Part shown: positions 24,428 to 32,174 of the stretch, one piece after another
Layout of the letters: each line of letters begins with the position of its first letter
Position numbering within the stretch: position 1 is the stretch's first letter
Assembly: GCA_964459985.1 (NCBI GenBank)
Contig: CAYWOS010000028.1
Span: 1-32,191, forward strand
Source: CAYWOS01 sp964459985
Lineage (GTDB): Bacteria; Bacillota; Clostridia; Christensenellales; Aristaeellaceae
DNA: 32,191 nt
Direction: 5' to 3'
Notes under the pieces: model-generated
Seen by the model: the letters and a program-made list of their open reading frames with translations, nothing else
Database searches by the model: none
What the model was told of the DNA's origin: nothing
Translations under genes and position numbers: made by a program

Positions 24428-25867
24428 TTACTTGCCGAAATGGCGCTGATAAACGCCGACTACCTCGTCGATGCCCATGCCCTTGAGCGTGGCGACATAA
24501 TCGTCAAACTCGTCCAGGCTGCGGGCGCCGGTGACGAACAGCAGCAGGTTCTCCGCCGTGTACGTCTCGATATCGCTGGCATAGGTGTCCATCACGTCCA
24601 TGTCCTCATGCGTGTAGAAATGGATTTGCAGGATGTTCTTGTGGAACGGTTTGATCTCCTTATCGCGCGCCGCCATCCACGCGGGCAGTATGTCGTATTC
24701 CGATTCGGGAATCAGCGGGATCGGCAGATGATTGCAGGTCAGCGCGATGTCCGTTTCGTCCACGATCCACTGTTCGCGTCCGCTCAAGCAGAAATCAAGG
24801 AATTTGAAGGCGTTCTCGGGGTCCTTGCATTCGCGCGTAATGCCGTAGAACTCGGCAATCGTTTCATTGCCCCAGTAGAAGGGCGTATCGGTGTACGGGC
24901 TTTCCAGCGGGTTGACGGCGAGCAGGATGGGATCGCCGGTATAGCGCGGATTGCTCTTGATCATGGTGTAACCGTCGGTCATGTAGCCGTACATGCTGCC
25001 CAGCCGGTCCTGCGAGCAGTAGTTGGTCAGGATATCGGTCGAGTTGGAGGCAAATTCGGGATCGAGCAGCTTTTCCACATACAATTTGTGCATGAAGGTC
25101 AGATAGTCGCGGTAGTTCTCCGACGTATAGGAAGACTGCACGTTGCCGTCCGCGTCCATATGATACCCGGTGTACAGATCAATGTCGAAGAAGCAGCTCA
25201 TGAGCTTGAGATAGCTCGCGCGCTTGACGGTCAGCGGGATTTCGTCGTCGGGATCGCCGTTGCCATTGGCGTCGTTATCCCGGAAGGCGACGAGCATATT
25301 GTAGAACTCGTCGAGCGTCTTGGGCGCTTCCAGATTGAGGTTCTTAAGCCACGCCATATTGACGTGCAGCGTGTGGGAAAGCGTGAAGGCGTCGGACAGC
25401 ATGGGCACGTAGAAGATTTTTCCGTCCGGCGTGCGCAGATCTTTGTCGGACGCTCCGTACATCTCCAGCGCCTTCTTAATGTTGATGCCGTACTTCTCAT
25501 ACAGCTCGGTCAGGTCGATGAACAGGCCGCTGTTGATATAGGACATATCCATGTCCATATCGGGCAGGCGCACGATATCGGCAAGGCCGGTACCCACCGC
25601 GAGGCGCGGCTTGACGGCGTCCTCGTAGGTCGTGTTGTCGAGCATTTCGATAACCGGCTTGACGCCCGCGGCCTTATAGAGATTCTCGTAGAAAGGAAGC
25701 CCGAGCGCGTCCTTGCCCGTTTCGCTGGTGTTGGCGCCCAGAATGGTCAGGGTGATTTCCTCTTCCGCGATGGGGCCTTTTCCGGTGTACTCGTAGCCCT
25801 CCGCGAGAGCGCTCCCTACGCTCAACAGAAGGCAGAGGCAGAGAAGAATAGAAACGATGTGCCGCAT
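24428..25867 (-). CDS. Extracellular solute-binding protein of a sugar ABC importer
   Basis: The 479-residue protein has a signal peptide with core LLCLCLLLSVGSALA then EG, and no clear lipobox. The mature part is a family-1-like (LipO/YtcQ type) binding protein: LTILGANTSETGK, VEMLDNTTYEDAVKPRLAVGTGLADIV, a D-N-D-A-N-G-N-G-D calcium-loop-like insert near 250 (common in this group) and an aromatic-rich end. It captures the oligosaccharide and hands it to the two permeases. ATG 25867, with AAAGGG eight bases upstream, was chosen over the open frame to 26044, which covers the promoter. Being first in the operon with a stem-loop behind it fits the usual excess of binding protein over permease. 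Confidence 0.94.
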   Translation of the reverse strand: MRHIVSILLCLCLLLSVGSALAEGYEYTGKGPIAEEEITLTILGANTSETGKDALGLPFYENLYKAAGVKPVIEMLDNTTYEDAVKPRLAVGTGLADIVRLPDMDMDMSYINSGLFIDLTELYEKYGINIKKALEMYGASDKDLRTPDGKIFYVPMLSDAFTLSHTLHVNMAWLKNLNLEAPKTLDEFYNMLVAFRDNDANGNGDPDDEIPLTVKRASYLKLMSCFFDIDLYTGYHMDADGNVQSSYTSENYRDYLTFMHKLYVEKLLDPEFASNSTDILTNYCSQDRLGSMYGYMTDGYTMIKSNPRYTGDPILLAVNPLESPYTDTPFYWGNETIAEFYGITRECKDPENAFKFLDFCLSGREQWIVDETDIALTCNHLPIPLIPESEYDILPAWMAARDKEIKPFHKNILQIHFYTHEDMDVMDTYASDIETYTAENLLLFVTGARSLDEFDDYVATLKGMGIDEVVGVYQRHFGK

Positions 25868-25924
25868 GATACCAACCCTTTCTTCGCGTTTCCTCGTTCG
25901 TGCCGGAAACGCTTGATTTGTTTT

Positions 25925-25953
25925 ATCATAGACCGACCGCCCCGTCCGTTCAA
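25925..25953 (-). promoter_or_regulatory. Sigma-A promoter for the importer operon
   Basis: Minus strand: TTGAAC (25953-25948), a 17-base spacer and TATGAT (25930-25925), about 58 bases before the binding-protein start. Direct repeats lie upstream of it. Confidence 0.72.
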
Positions 25954-25983
25954 GCGTACAATATTTGTGTGGAGCAGATAAAA

Positions 25984-26035
25984 TTGTATACTCGGGTCTA
26001 ATATCCGCCATTTTGTATAGGCGTAATATTGTATA
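25984..26035. promoter_or_regulatory. Three TTGTATA direct repeats in the divergent control region
   Basis: Identical heptamers start at 25984, 26013 and 26029 (spacings 29 and 16 bases). They sit upstream of both divergent promoters. They are candidate half-sites for the AraC-type regulator or AT-rich upstream elements; the pattern is visible, the role is inferred. Confidence 0.5.
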
Positions 26036-26056
26036 GCGCGGCACGAATCCTGCCTA

Positions 26057-26085
26057 TTTTCAAGCGCGCGGTTTTCCGCTATAAT
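26057..26085 (+). promoter_or_regulatory. Promoter for the four-gene catabolic cassette
   Basis: A consensus TATAAT (26080-26085) has only a weak -35 (TTTTCA, 26057-26062) at 17 bases. A poor -35 suggests activator dependence. The expected leader is about 20 bases, with AAGGAGGG before ATG 26113. Confidence 0.6.
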
Positions 26086-26112
26086 GATCAGACGAACAAG
26101 GAGGGCGCTTAC

Positions 26113-27180
26113 ATGCTGGATGCAGGGATTCTCGATCGCATGACGTTTACGGCGGATCAGCGCGCGGCGCTCGCCGCAATCGATGAAAGGATCGACGCCT
26201 CGCCCGAAGCGCGCGCGCTGTATCATGCAGACGCTTCGGCGCTGTCCGCGGGCGGCGAGGAGCTTGTTTCCGCGTCCGAGGCGCGGCAGGGCGCGTTTGA
26301 CGCGCTGTGGGAATTGTATCCCGCGTACGTGCTGCTCGGCGAAGCGCCCGCGCTGCGCGAGAAATACCATTTGTCGGGAATCCCCGAGGCAATCTTTTTC
26401 GACACGCTGGCGGGAATTCCCTTATGGATGAATCATTTTGAACGCAAAAACGGCCGCATGGGGCTCAAGCAGTTCGAATGGTTGAGCTGGTGCCTGCGTT
26501 TCAGGTTGTTTCGGCTGGGTCGGCTCGAGTACATTTTCGGCGTGTGCGAAATGCCTGCGTATGCGTATGTCCGGCGGGACGGCGGCGATACGGTCGTGCT
26601 AGCCGACAGCGATCTGCCCTTTGACAACAACGGCCGGCTGGTCAAGCCCGGCGAAACGGACAGGCGCACGCGTATCGTCTTTGCCGAAAACGCCGTCACG
26701 GGGCGTCCGGTGCTGCCGGATGGCCATCTGGCGCCGCGCGACGTCACGCTGGCGCTTACGCAGTGGCGGCGCGCGCTCGCGCCGGGCGATCCCGTTATCC
26801 AGACGCATATCCCCGAGGGCGCGCCGCTCGCGCCCGAATCCGTTCTTGACTCGCTCGCCCGCGCGCCCGCGTTTTTCGAAAGGTATTTTCATCGGCGCGC
26901 GGCGGCGTTCCAGTGCGAATCCTGGTTAATGTCGCCTTCGCTCGCGCACATTCTGCCCGACAGCAACATCGCGCGCTTCCAGCGCCTGTTCCGTTCCGTT
27001 CCCTTCACCACGCGGGATAAGCAGGTGTTCGAGCGCGTATACGGCCGCGCGCTGACGCGCTGGGAGGATATGCCGATGGATACCGCGCTGCGGCGCGGCG
27101 TCGCGCAATGGTATGGGACGGGCGGCGACTGCCGCTCGATGTTCGGCTTCCGGCTGATCGGAGAGGAGCAAACGATATGA
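26113..27180 (+). CDS. NAT_N/GNAT_C-type acyltransferase domain protein
   Basis: This 355-residue cytosolic protein resembles the acyltransferase-domain proteins once called DUF5596 (NAT_N followed by a GNAT-like C-terminal domain). Marks include ELYPAYVLLGEAPALREKY, an LEYIFGVCEMP strand in the second half and INEVHIPEG-like VIQTHIPEGAPLAPESV, then CESWLMSPSLAHILPDSNIARFQ. The family is widespread in Clostridia, often beside sugar genes, and its acceptor is unknown. The start ATG 26113 has AAGGAGGG eight bases upstream; the open frame to 26029 overlaps the promoter and is rejected. It is the first gene of a tight cassette, sharing ATGA with the isomerase that follows. The family call is from memory of the sequence pattern and moderately sure. 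Confidence 0.82.
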   Translation: MLDAGILDRMTFTADQRAALAAIDERIDASPEARALYHADASALSAGGEELVSASEARQGAFDALWELYPAYVLLGEAPALREKYHLSGIPEAIFFDTLAGIPLWMNHFERKNGRMGLKQFEWLSWCLRFRLFRLGRLEYIFGVCEMPAYAYVRRDGGDTVVLADSDLPFDNNGRLVKPGETDRRTRIVFAENAVTGRPVLPDGHLAPRDVTLALTQWRRALAPGDPVIQTHIPEGAPLAPESVLDSLARAPAFFERYFHRRAAAFQCESWLMSPSLAHILPDSNIARFQRLFRSVPFTTRDKQVFERVYGRALTRWEDMPMDTALRRGVAQWYGTGGDCRSMFGFRLIGEEQTI

Positions 27181-28085
27181 CGGAGCGTCTTTCCTGCTCG
27201 GCGTGTCACGTGATGCGCGCGCTTGGCGAAACGGAAGGGCTCGCGCTGTTGAAACGCGCGGGGTTTGGCGGCGTCGATTACGGTATGCACGCCTTCCCGC
27301 TTTCGGACGCGCGCTATACCGAGGCTGAACCCGATTTTCGCGCGCGGTACTCCCGTTTGAATTCGTTCATGCATGATATCGGCCTTGCAGTCTGTCAGTT
27401 TCACACGATCTATCCCACGTATGTGGGGCGCGCCGATGAGGATGACTTTCGCTTCACGTGTGTCCGGCGCGGCATCATCGCGGCGGGACAGCTTCATAGC
27501 CGTTTCGCCGTCGTGCATCCGCGTATTCCCGCCGTTCCGCTCTCCCCTGCCGCGCGCGCGGCGGCATGGGCGCTGAATCGCCCATTCTACGGCGCGCTGG
27601 CAGCCCTTGCGCGCGACTGCGGCGTACAGATCGCCGTTGAAAACATGTATCAGGGCGACGACGGCGCGTATGTGCCGAGCGTCGTCAGCACGGCGGAGGA
27701 CATGCGCGAATACATTGACCGGCTGAACGAGGACGCTGGTGAGGAGCGTTTCGTCGCCTGTCTGGATACCGGGCACGCGCACCTGTTGCGCATGGACGTC
27801 GCGCGGTTCGCGTGCGATCTCGGGTCGCGGCTGCGCCTGATGCACGCGCACGACAACAACCGCGAGGGCGACCGCCACGACGCGCCGTGGCAAGGCTCGA
27901 TCGATTGGACCGCCTATGCGCACGCGCTCGCCGCCATTTCTTACGGCGGCTGGATCAGCCTCGAAACGGACGGTTATATAAGACATCAGCCGCCCGACAA
28001 TGTGGAAGCGGCGGCGCGCGTTCTGCGCGACCGCGCGGCAAAACTCGCCGACGGGATCGACTTGAAAGGATGTGCAGGAACATGA
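27177..28085 (+). CDS. TIM-barrel sugar phosphate isomerase/epimerase-like protein
   Basis: The 302-residue protein belongs to the xylose-isomerase-like TIM barrel (AP_endonuc_2) superfamily. The four metal-binding positions are visible: E155 in QIAVENMYQ, D197 (with H200) in CLDTGHAHLL, H223/H225 in MHAHDNN and E263 in ISLETDGY. Such enzymes use a divalent metal to isomerise or epimerise sugars, ketoses, inosose or keto-acids. The start ATG 27177 overlaps the preceding stop (ATGA) with AGGAG eight bases upstream; the longer open frame lies in the previous gene. Its stop overlaps the oxidoreductase start, so the two enzymes are coupled, as in many inositol-like or rare-sugar catabolic pathways. 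The substrate is unknown. Confidence 0.92.
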   Translation: MTERLSCSACHVMRALGETEGLALLKRAGFGGVDYGMHAFPLSDARYTEAEPDFRARYSRLNSFMHDIGLAVCQFHTIYPTYVGRADEDDFRFTCVRRGIIAAGQLHSRFAVVHPRIPAVPLSPAARAAAWALNRPFYGALAALARDCGVQIAVENMYQGDDGAYVPSVVSTAEDMREYIDRLNEDAGEERFVACLDTGHAHLLRMDVARFACDLGSRLRLMHAHDNNREGDRHDAPWQGSIDWTAYAHALAAISYGGWISLETDGYIRHQPPDNVEAAARVLRDRAAKLADGIDLKGCAGT

Positions 28086-29350
28086 AACAAATCACGGTCG
28101 CCATCGCGGGCTGCGGCTCGCGCGGCATGGACACCTACGCAAAATGCCTCGGGCGCATGGGAGAGCGCGTAAAAATCGTCGCGGCGGCGGATATATCACA
28201 GGAAAAGCTTGCCATGATGCGGGAAAAGTACGGCCTGCAGCCCGAATATTGCTACCCGTCCGCAGAAGCGATGCTCGACGCGGGCAGGCTGGCGGATGTG
28301 ATGATGATTTGCACGCCCGACGCCATGCATTACGGCGAGGCCAAACGCGCGCTCGAGCTTGACTATCATTTGCTGCTCGAAAAGCCCATCGCGCCCGAGG
28401 AAGCGCAGTGCCGCGAGCTGACGCGCATCGCGGCCGAACGCGGGCGGCAGGTCACGGTCTGCCACGTATTGCGCTACACGCCGTTTTACCGCGAAATGAA
28501 GCGTATAATCGCTTCGGGCGCGGTGGGCGATATCGTGTCGGTGCAGGCGATCGAAAAGGTCTGCTACTGGCATCAGGCGCATTCCTTCGTGCGCGGCAAT
28601 TGGGGCAACACGCGCGAAAGCTCGCCCATGATCCTGCAAAAATGCTGCCATGACATGGATATCCTTTTATGGCTGATCGGCCGTCCGCTCAAGCGCGTGT
28701 CCTCCTTCGGCTCGCTTACGCATTTCAAGTCCGCGAACGCCCCCGAGGGCGCGCCGGAACGCTGCACGGACGGCTGCCCCGCCGCCGAAAGCTGCCCGTA
28801 CAACGCGCCGCGCTTTTACCTGACGCGCTTTCGCGAGGAGGGCAACGATTGGCCCGTCAACGTCGTCGCGCCCGACCCGACGGAGGAAAAAATCATGACG
28901 GCGCTGCGCGAAGGCCCCTACGGGCGCTGCGTTTACCATTGCGACAACGACGCCGTCGATCATCAGGTGGTCAACCTTGAATGCGAGGGCGGCGCGACCG
29001 TCAATTTCACCATGTGCGCGTTTACCGCGCACGGCGGCAGGAATCTGCGCGTCATGGGCACGAAAGGCGAGATCGAGGGCGATATGAAGCAAAAGCGCAT
29101 CCGCGTCATGACCTATGACGGACGCGAGCAAGAGATCGACGTCGCCAAGCTCTCGGACGATTTTTCCGGGCACGGCGGCGGCGACGCGCGCATGGTCGAG
29201 GAAATGATCGACCGTCTCGCCCGCGACGGTGAAAACGCGCCCATGTCCACCAATATCGCCGCTTCGCTCGAAAGCCATCTCGCCGCCTTCGCCGCCGAGC
29301 GCTCGCGTCTGGCGGGAGGCGCCGTCATTTCCGTCGAACAAAGAGGATGA
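28082..29350 (+). CDS. Gfo/Idh/MocA family NAD(P)-dependent oxidoreductase
   Basis: The 422-residue enzyme has an N-terminal Rossmann fold with GCGSRG (10-15) and the family E-K-P motif at 100-102 (LLEKPIAP). A C-terminal alpha/beta domain follows, with a catalytic-type histidine in CCHDMDILLWLIG (about 190). It likely oxidises a sugar or cyclitol. A cysteine-rich insert, C228-x3-C232-x5-C238, is joined by C283-x3-C287 in GRCVYHCDNDAVDHQ; this marks a particular Gfo/Idh subgroup and could bind metal. ATG 28082 overlaps the isomerase stop, and its own stop overlaps the MBL gene start. The open frame from 27812 lies within the isomerase gene and is not used. Confidence 0.93.
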   Translation: MKQITVAIAGCGSRGMDTYAKCLGRMGERVKIVAAADISQEKLAMMREKYGLQPEYCYPSAEAMLDAGRLADVMMICTPDAMHYGEAKRALELDYHLLLEKPIAPEEAQCRELTRIAAERGRQVTVCHVLRYTPFYREMKRIIASGAVGDIVSVQAIEKVCYWHQAHSFVRGNWGNTRESSPMILQKCCHDMDILLWLIGRPLKRVSSFGSLTHFKSANAPEGAPERCTDGCPAAESCPYNAPRFYLTRFREEGNDWPVNVVAPDPTEEKIMTALREGPYGRCVYHCDNDAVDHQVVNLECEGGATVNFTMCAFTAHGGRNLRVMGTKGEIEGDMKQKRIRVMTYDGREQEIDVAKLSDDFSGHGGGDARMVEEMIDRLARDGENAPMSTNIAASLESHLAAFAAERSRLAGGAVISVEQRG

Positions 29351-30537
29351 GCAACTTTTCTGACCTCCGCCGCGTGAACGGCGCGTACTTCCCGTCCCCG
29401 TCCGGCGTCGCGCTGATTCGAAGCGAGCTGTTTTCTCCCGATCTGATCGCCCGGGACGGCGTGACGCTCCTTTCCCTGAACATCGGCAAGGCGGACTGCC
29501 ATCTGCTGTTTTGCTACGATCAGACATTCCTGATTGATTCGGGGCACGTCCATACCTGCGCGGCGCTCGACGCGGCGCTCAAGCAGTGCGGCGTCGATCG
29601 TCTGGACGGCGTTATTCTCACGCATTGCCACTGCGACCACGCCGGCGGCTTGTCATGGCTCGCCGATTCCGGCATCGCCGTGGGCGCGTGGTACGCCTCG
29701 CCGTATTTCATCAATGTGACCGAGCAGACGCACCCAGCGCTGCTTGCGGCCGAAAAGCGCGGCGAGCCGTTTCACTGGCTGCGCAAAGGCGATGTCCTGC
29801 CTCTGGCAAACGGCGCGCGGATCAATGTGCTCGCGCCGTTCACGCGCCACACCGAGAATCAAAACAACAATTCGCTCGTGCTGTTCCTGACATCGCCGGA
29901 CGGCAGTATTCTTTTGTGCGGCGATATGAAAACGCTCGAGGAAAACGAACTGATTGCCGCGGGAACGCTTGAACACGCCGAAATCGTGAAGGTGAGCCAC
30001 CACGGCGACGCGCAGGCGGCGTCCGCCGCCTTCCTTCGCGCCGTCGCGCCCGTCGCCGCGATCATTTCGACGAGTCAGGCCGAGGATATCGAAACGCTGG
30101 AAGAGAAAACGCTCGGACGGCTGCTCGGCGCGGGGACCGATGTATTCGTAACGCAGGACGCCGAGGACGCGCTGCTGTTCTCGCTCCGCCGACACGCCGT
30201 CGGCGCCGCCAACGTGCGCTGGCGCGGCGCGGATGAGAGACTGCGGCGGCTGACCATGCGCTACGACGCTGTACGCGACGCGCTGACCCTTGAGAACGCC
30301 GGCTGGCGCGCGGCGCGTATCACGGGCGCGCTCCTTTATCTGGCTGGCGCGAGCGAGCGCCGTCCCCTGCCCGTCCTGAACCTCGCTCCCGGCGAATCCG
30401 TCGCGCTGGATGCGTCCTGCCCTGCGCTCGCGGGCATTCCGCGCTTTTTAAGCGCTGATGCGCAGGATATCGCCATTCTGTACGACGCGCTCGGGCGTCC
30501 CCTCGCCTGCGTCGAAAACGGTATTATCGACGATTAG
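29347..30537 (+). CDS. MBL-fold metallo-hydrolase with extra C-terminal domain
   Basis: The 396-residue protein has a ComEC/Rec2-like metallo-beta-lactamase fold (about 38-290). It carries the metal motif H93-C-H95-C-D97-H98 in LTHCHCDHAGG, D193 in LLCGDM and H218-H219 in KVSHHGD. There is no signal peptide or membrane helix, so it is a soluble hydrolase rather than a DNA-uptake channel. The last hundred residues (about 300-396) are a separate strand-rich domain whose spacing (LENAGW, LNLAPGESVAL, AQDIAILYDALGRPLA) resembles a lamin-tail-like Ig fold; that reading is tentative. ATG overlaps the oxidoreductase stop. As last gene of the cassette, it may hydrolyse a lactone or phosphoester made upstream. 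Confidence 0.9.
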   Translation: MSNFSDLRRVNGAYFPSPSGVALIRSELFSPDLIARDGVTLLSLNIGKADCHLLFCYDQTFLIDSGHVHTCAALDAALKQCGVDRLDGVILTHCHCDHAGGLSWLADSGIAVGAWYASPYFINVTEQTHPALLAAEKRGEPFHWLRKGDVLPLANGARINVLAPFTRHTENQNNNSLVLFLTSPDGSILLCGDMKTLEENELIAAGTLEHAEIVKVSHHGDAQAASAAFLRAVAPVAAIISTSQAEDIETLEEKTLGRLLGAGTDVFVTQDAEDALLFSLRRHAVGAANVRWRGADERLRRLTMRYDAVRDALTLENAGWRAARITGALLYLAGASERRPLPVLNLAPGESVALDASCPALAGIPRFLSADAQDIAILYDALGRPLACVENGIIDD

Positions 30538-30558
30538 CGCCCGTTTCCGGGCATATTA

Positions 30559-30580
30559 GGCGGCGCGCGCCGCCTTTTTT
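30559..30580 (+). terminator. Intrinsic terminator of the catabolic cassette
   Basis: A perfect GGCGGC/GCCGCC stem with a four-base GCGC loop (30559-30574) is followed by six T (30575-30580), 21 bases after the MBL stop. Confidence 0.9.
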
Positions 30581-30591
30581 GCGTCCACGGC

Positions 30592-30621
30592 TGTACATCC
30601 GCGCCTGATGTATAGTATAAT
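30592..30621 (+). promoter_or_regulatory. Promoter for the GH10 gene
   Basis: TATAAT (30616-30621) has an 18-base spacer to a weak TGTACA -35 (30592-30597). AAAGGAGG before ATG 30654 is a strong ribosome site. Confidence 0.55.
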
Positions 30622-30653
30622 GACACGACACGTCAGCATAAAGGAGGCGGCTT

Positions 30654-31877
30654 ATGAATCCTTACGAGCACCGTAAATCCACCTGTATACTGACCCTGCG
30701 CGACAGGCAGGGCTTGCCGATCCGGGGACGCAAAATCCATGCGCGTCAAACGGGACACGAATTCCTCTTCGGCTGCGGCGCGTTTGATCTTGTGCCTCTG
30801 CTTGACCCCGAAACGCCCGCGAGCGACATCCCGCGCCTGCAAAAAATGTGGGATGCCTGGCAGGAAGTGTTTAATTACGGTACGCTGACGTTCTATCAGG
30901 GACGCTACGAGCCGCAGCCCGGGCAGACCAACGAAGCGCGCGTTCGCCGCGCGGCGGCATGGCTCTGCGACCACGGAGATCAGGCGAAGGGACACCCCTT
31001 ATGCTGGCATACCGTTTCCGCGCCGTGGCTGATGCGCATGAGCGAAGAAGAAGTGCTGGAGAACCAGAAATCACGCATTCGCCGCGAGATCGGCGCGTTC
31101 CGTCGTGAGATCAGGTATTGGGATGTGATCAACGAGGCGGTTATCATGCCCGAATTCACGCATGAAGAAAACGCGATCACGCCGCTCTGCCGTCACATGG
31201 GGCGCGTCCCGCTCATCAAGGCGCTGTTTGACACGGCACGGCAGACCGATCCCGGCGCGACGCTGCTCATCAACGATTTCAACGTCGGCGAGCGGTATCG
31301 CCAACTGATCGAGGATTGTCTGGCGGCAGGCGTTCCCATCGACGCCATCGGGCTGCAGTCGCATCAGCATCAGGGCGCGTGGGGAAAAGACAAGCTCCTT
31401 GAAGTCATCGATCGCTTTTCCGGCTTCGGGCTGCCCCTCCACTTCACCGAGAATACGTTCGTGTCGGGCGAGCTGATGCCGCCGCATATCGTCGATCTGA
31501 ACGATTTTCAGGTCGAATCGTGGCCGAGCACACCCCGGGGCGAGGATCGGCAGGCGCGCGATATCGAGGAAATGCTCGATCTGCTCTTTGCCAGTCCGTC
31601 CGTAACCGCCCTGACCTCGTGGAATCTCGTGGACGGCCAGTGGCTCAAAGCGCCCGCCGGCGTGCTGCGCGAAGACGGCAGCAAAAAGCCGGCGTTTGAG
31701 GTGTACGAGCAACGCGTTCTCAAGGATTGGCGCACCGATACGGCGCTGACGACCGACGAAAACGGCGTCTGCACGCTGACGGGCTTCAGGGGCGCGTATG
31801 AAATCACGTCCGATCAGGGCGCGTGCGGCTTTACGCTCGGTAAGGAAACGGGTGCGCTGACGCTCACGCTCCAATAG
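30654..31877 (+). CDS. Glycoside hydrolase family 10 (endo-1,4-beta-xylanase-like), cytoplasmic
   Basis: The 407-residue protein has a GH10 TIM barrel. Family blocks are HPLCWH (about 114-119, where GH10 uses GHTLVWH), acid/base E161 in YWDVINEAV and the nucleophile E266 in LHFTENTF, with INDFNV and IGLQSHQH between. The first 40 residues are a small strand domain (ILTLRDRQGLPIRGRKI...HEFLFGC), and a short C-terminal strand domain follows the barrel (about 365-407), a layout common in GH10 relatives of Clostridia. There is no signal peptide, so it should act inside the cell on imported beta-1,4-xylo-oligosaccharides or related glycosides. ATG 30654 has AAAGGAGG. It is a single-gene unit between two terminators. 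Confidence 0.93.
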   Translation: MNPYEHRKSTCILTLRDRQGLPIRGRKIHARQTGHEFLFGCGAFDLVPLLDPETPASDIPRLQKMWDAWQEVFNYGTLTFYQGRYEPQPGQTNEARVRRAAAWLCDHGDQAKGHPLCWHTVSAPWLMRMSEEEVLENQKSRIRREIGAFRREIRYWDVINEAVIMPEFTHEENAITPLCRHMGRVPLIKALFDTARQTDPGATLLINDFNVGERYRQLIEDCLAAGVPIDAIGLQSHQHQGAWGKDKLLEVIDRFSGFGLPLHFTENTFVSGELMPPHIVDLNDFQVESWPSTPRGEDRQARDIEEMLDLLFASPSVTALTSWNLVDGQWLKAPAGVLREDGSKKPAFEVYEQRVLKDWRTDTALTTDENGVCTLTGFRGAYEITSDQGACGFTLGKETGALTLTLQ

Positions 31878-31895
31878 TCCGATACAGGATGATAA

Positions 31896-31920
31896 GCCCG
31901 GCAATCGCCGGGCCTTTATT
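31896..31920 (+). terminator. Intrinsic terminator after the GH10 gene
   Basis: GCCCGGC (31896-31902), loop AATC, GCCGGGC (31907-31913), then CTTTATT. It lies 18 bases after the stop. The remaining sequence to 32055 holds nothing I recognise. Confidence 0.85.
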
Positions 31921-32055
31921 GAACACGCCTCCGTAAGTGGTCTGGCCATGAAAACCATACGGCATCGCCGTAACCTCTGTATCGTATGTTGACGGCGTAG
32001 TGTACGGCAGTTCAACTTGCAATCTTCAAATGAACACATAATCTGCTTTTTTTGC

Positions 32056-32084
32056 TTGACTTCCGACGTGCTTTCGATTATAAT
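32056..32084 (+). promoter_or_regulatory. Strong sigma-A promoter for tRNA-Trp
   Basis: TTGACT (32056-32061), a 17-base spacer and consensus TATAAT (32079-32084), 16 bases before the mature tRNA 5' end. Confidence 0.85.
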
Positions 32085-32100
32085 AATTGCTGTCGCGTGT

Positions 32101-32174
32101 AGGGGCATGGTGTAATGGTAACACGTGGGTCTCCAAAACCTTTGTTGAGGGTTCGAGTCCTTCTGCCCCTGCCA
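32101..32174 (+). tRNA. trnW: tRNA-Trp (anticodon CCA)
   Basis: The 74-base cloverleaf includes an encoded CCA end. Acceptor AGGGGCA pairs fully with TGCCCCT. The D arm is GTGT/ACAC, and the anticodon stem TGGGT/ACCTT has a G-U pair and one terminal T-T mismatch. The loop CTCCAAA gives anticodon CCA with U33 and A37. The T arm is GAGGG/CCTTC with loop TTCGAGT. The discriminator is G, as expected for bacterial tRNA-Trp. The variable loop is four bases. Confidence 0.95.

Noticed and set aside
23900..25981. 693-codon open frame on the plus strand
   Set aside because: It is antisense to the binding protein and LplB-type permease and crosses the importer promoter. The composition is typical of a shadow frame.
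26889..27986. 365-codon minus-strand open frame
   Set aside because: It lies antisense to the acyltransferase-like and isomerase genes, which are joined by an ATGA overlap and carry recognisable motifs.
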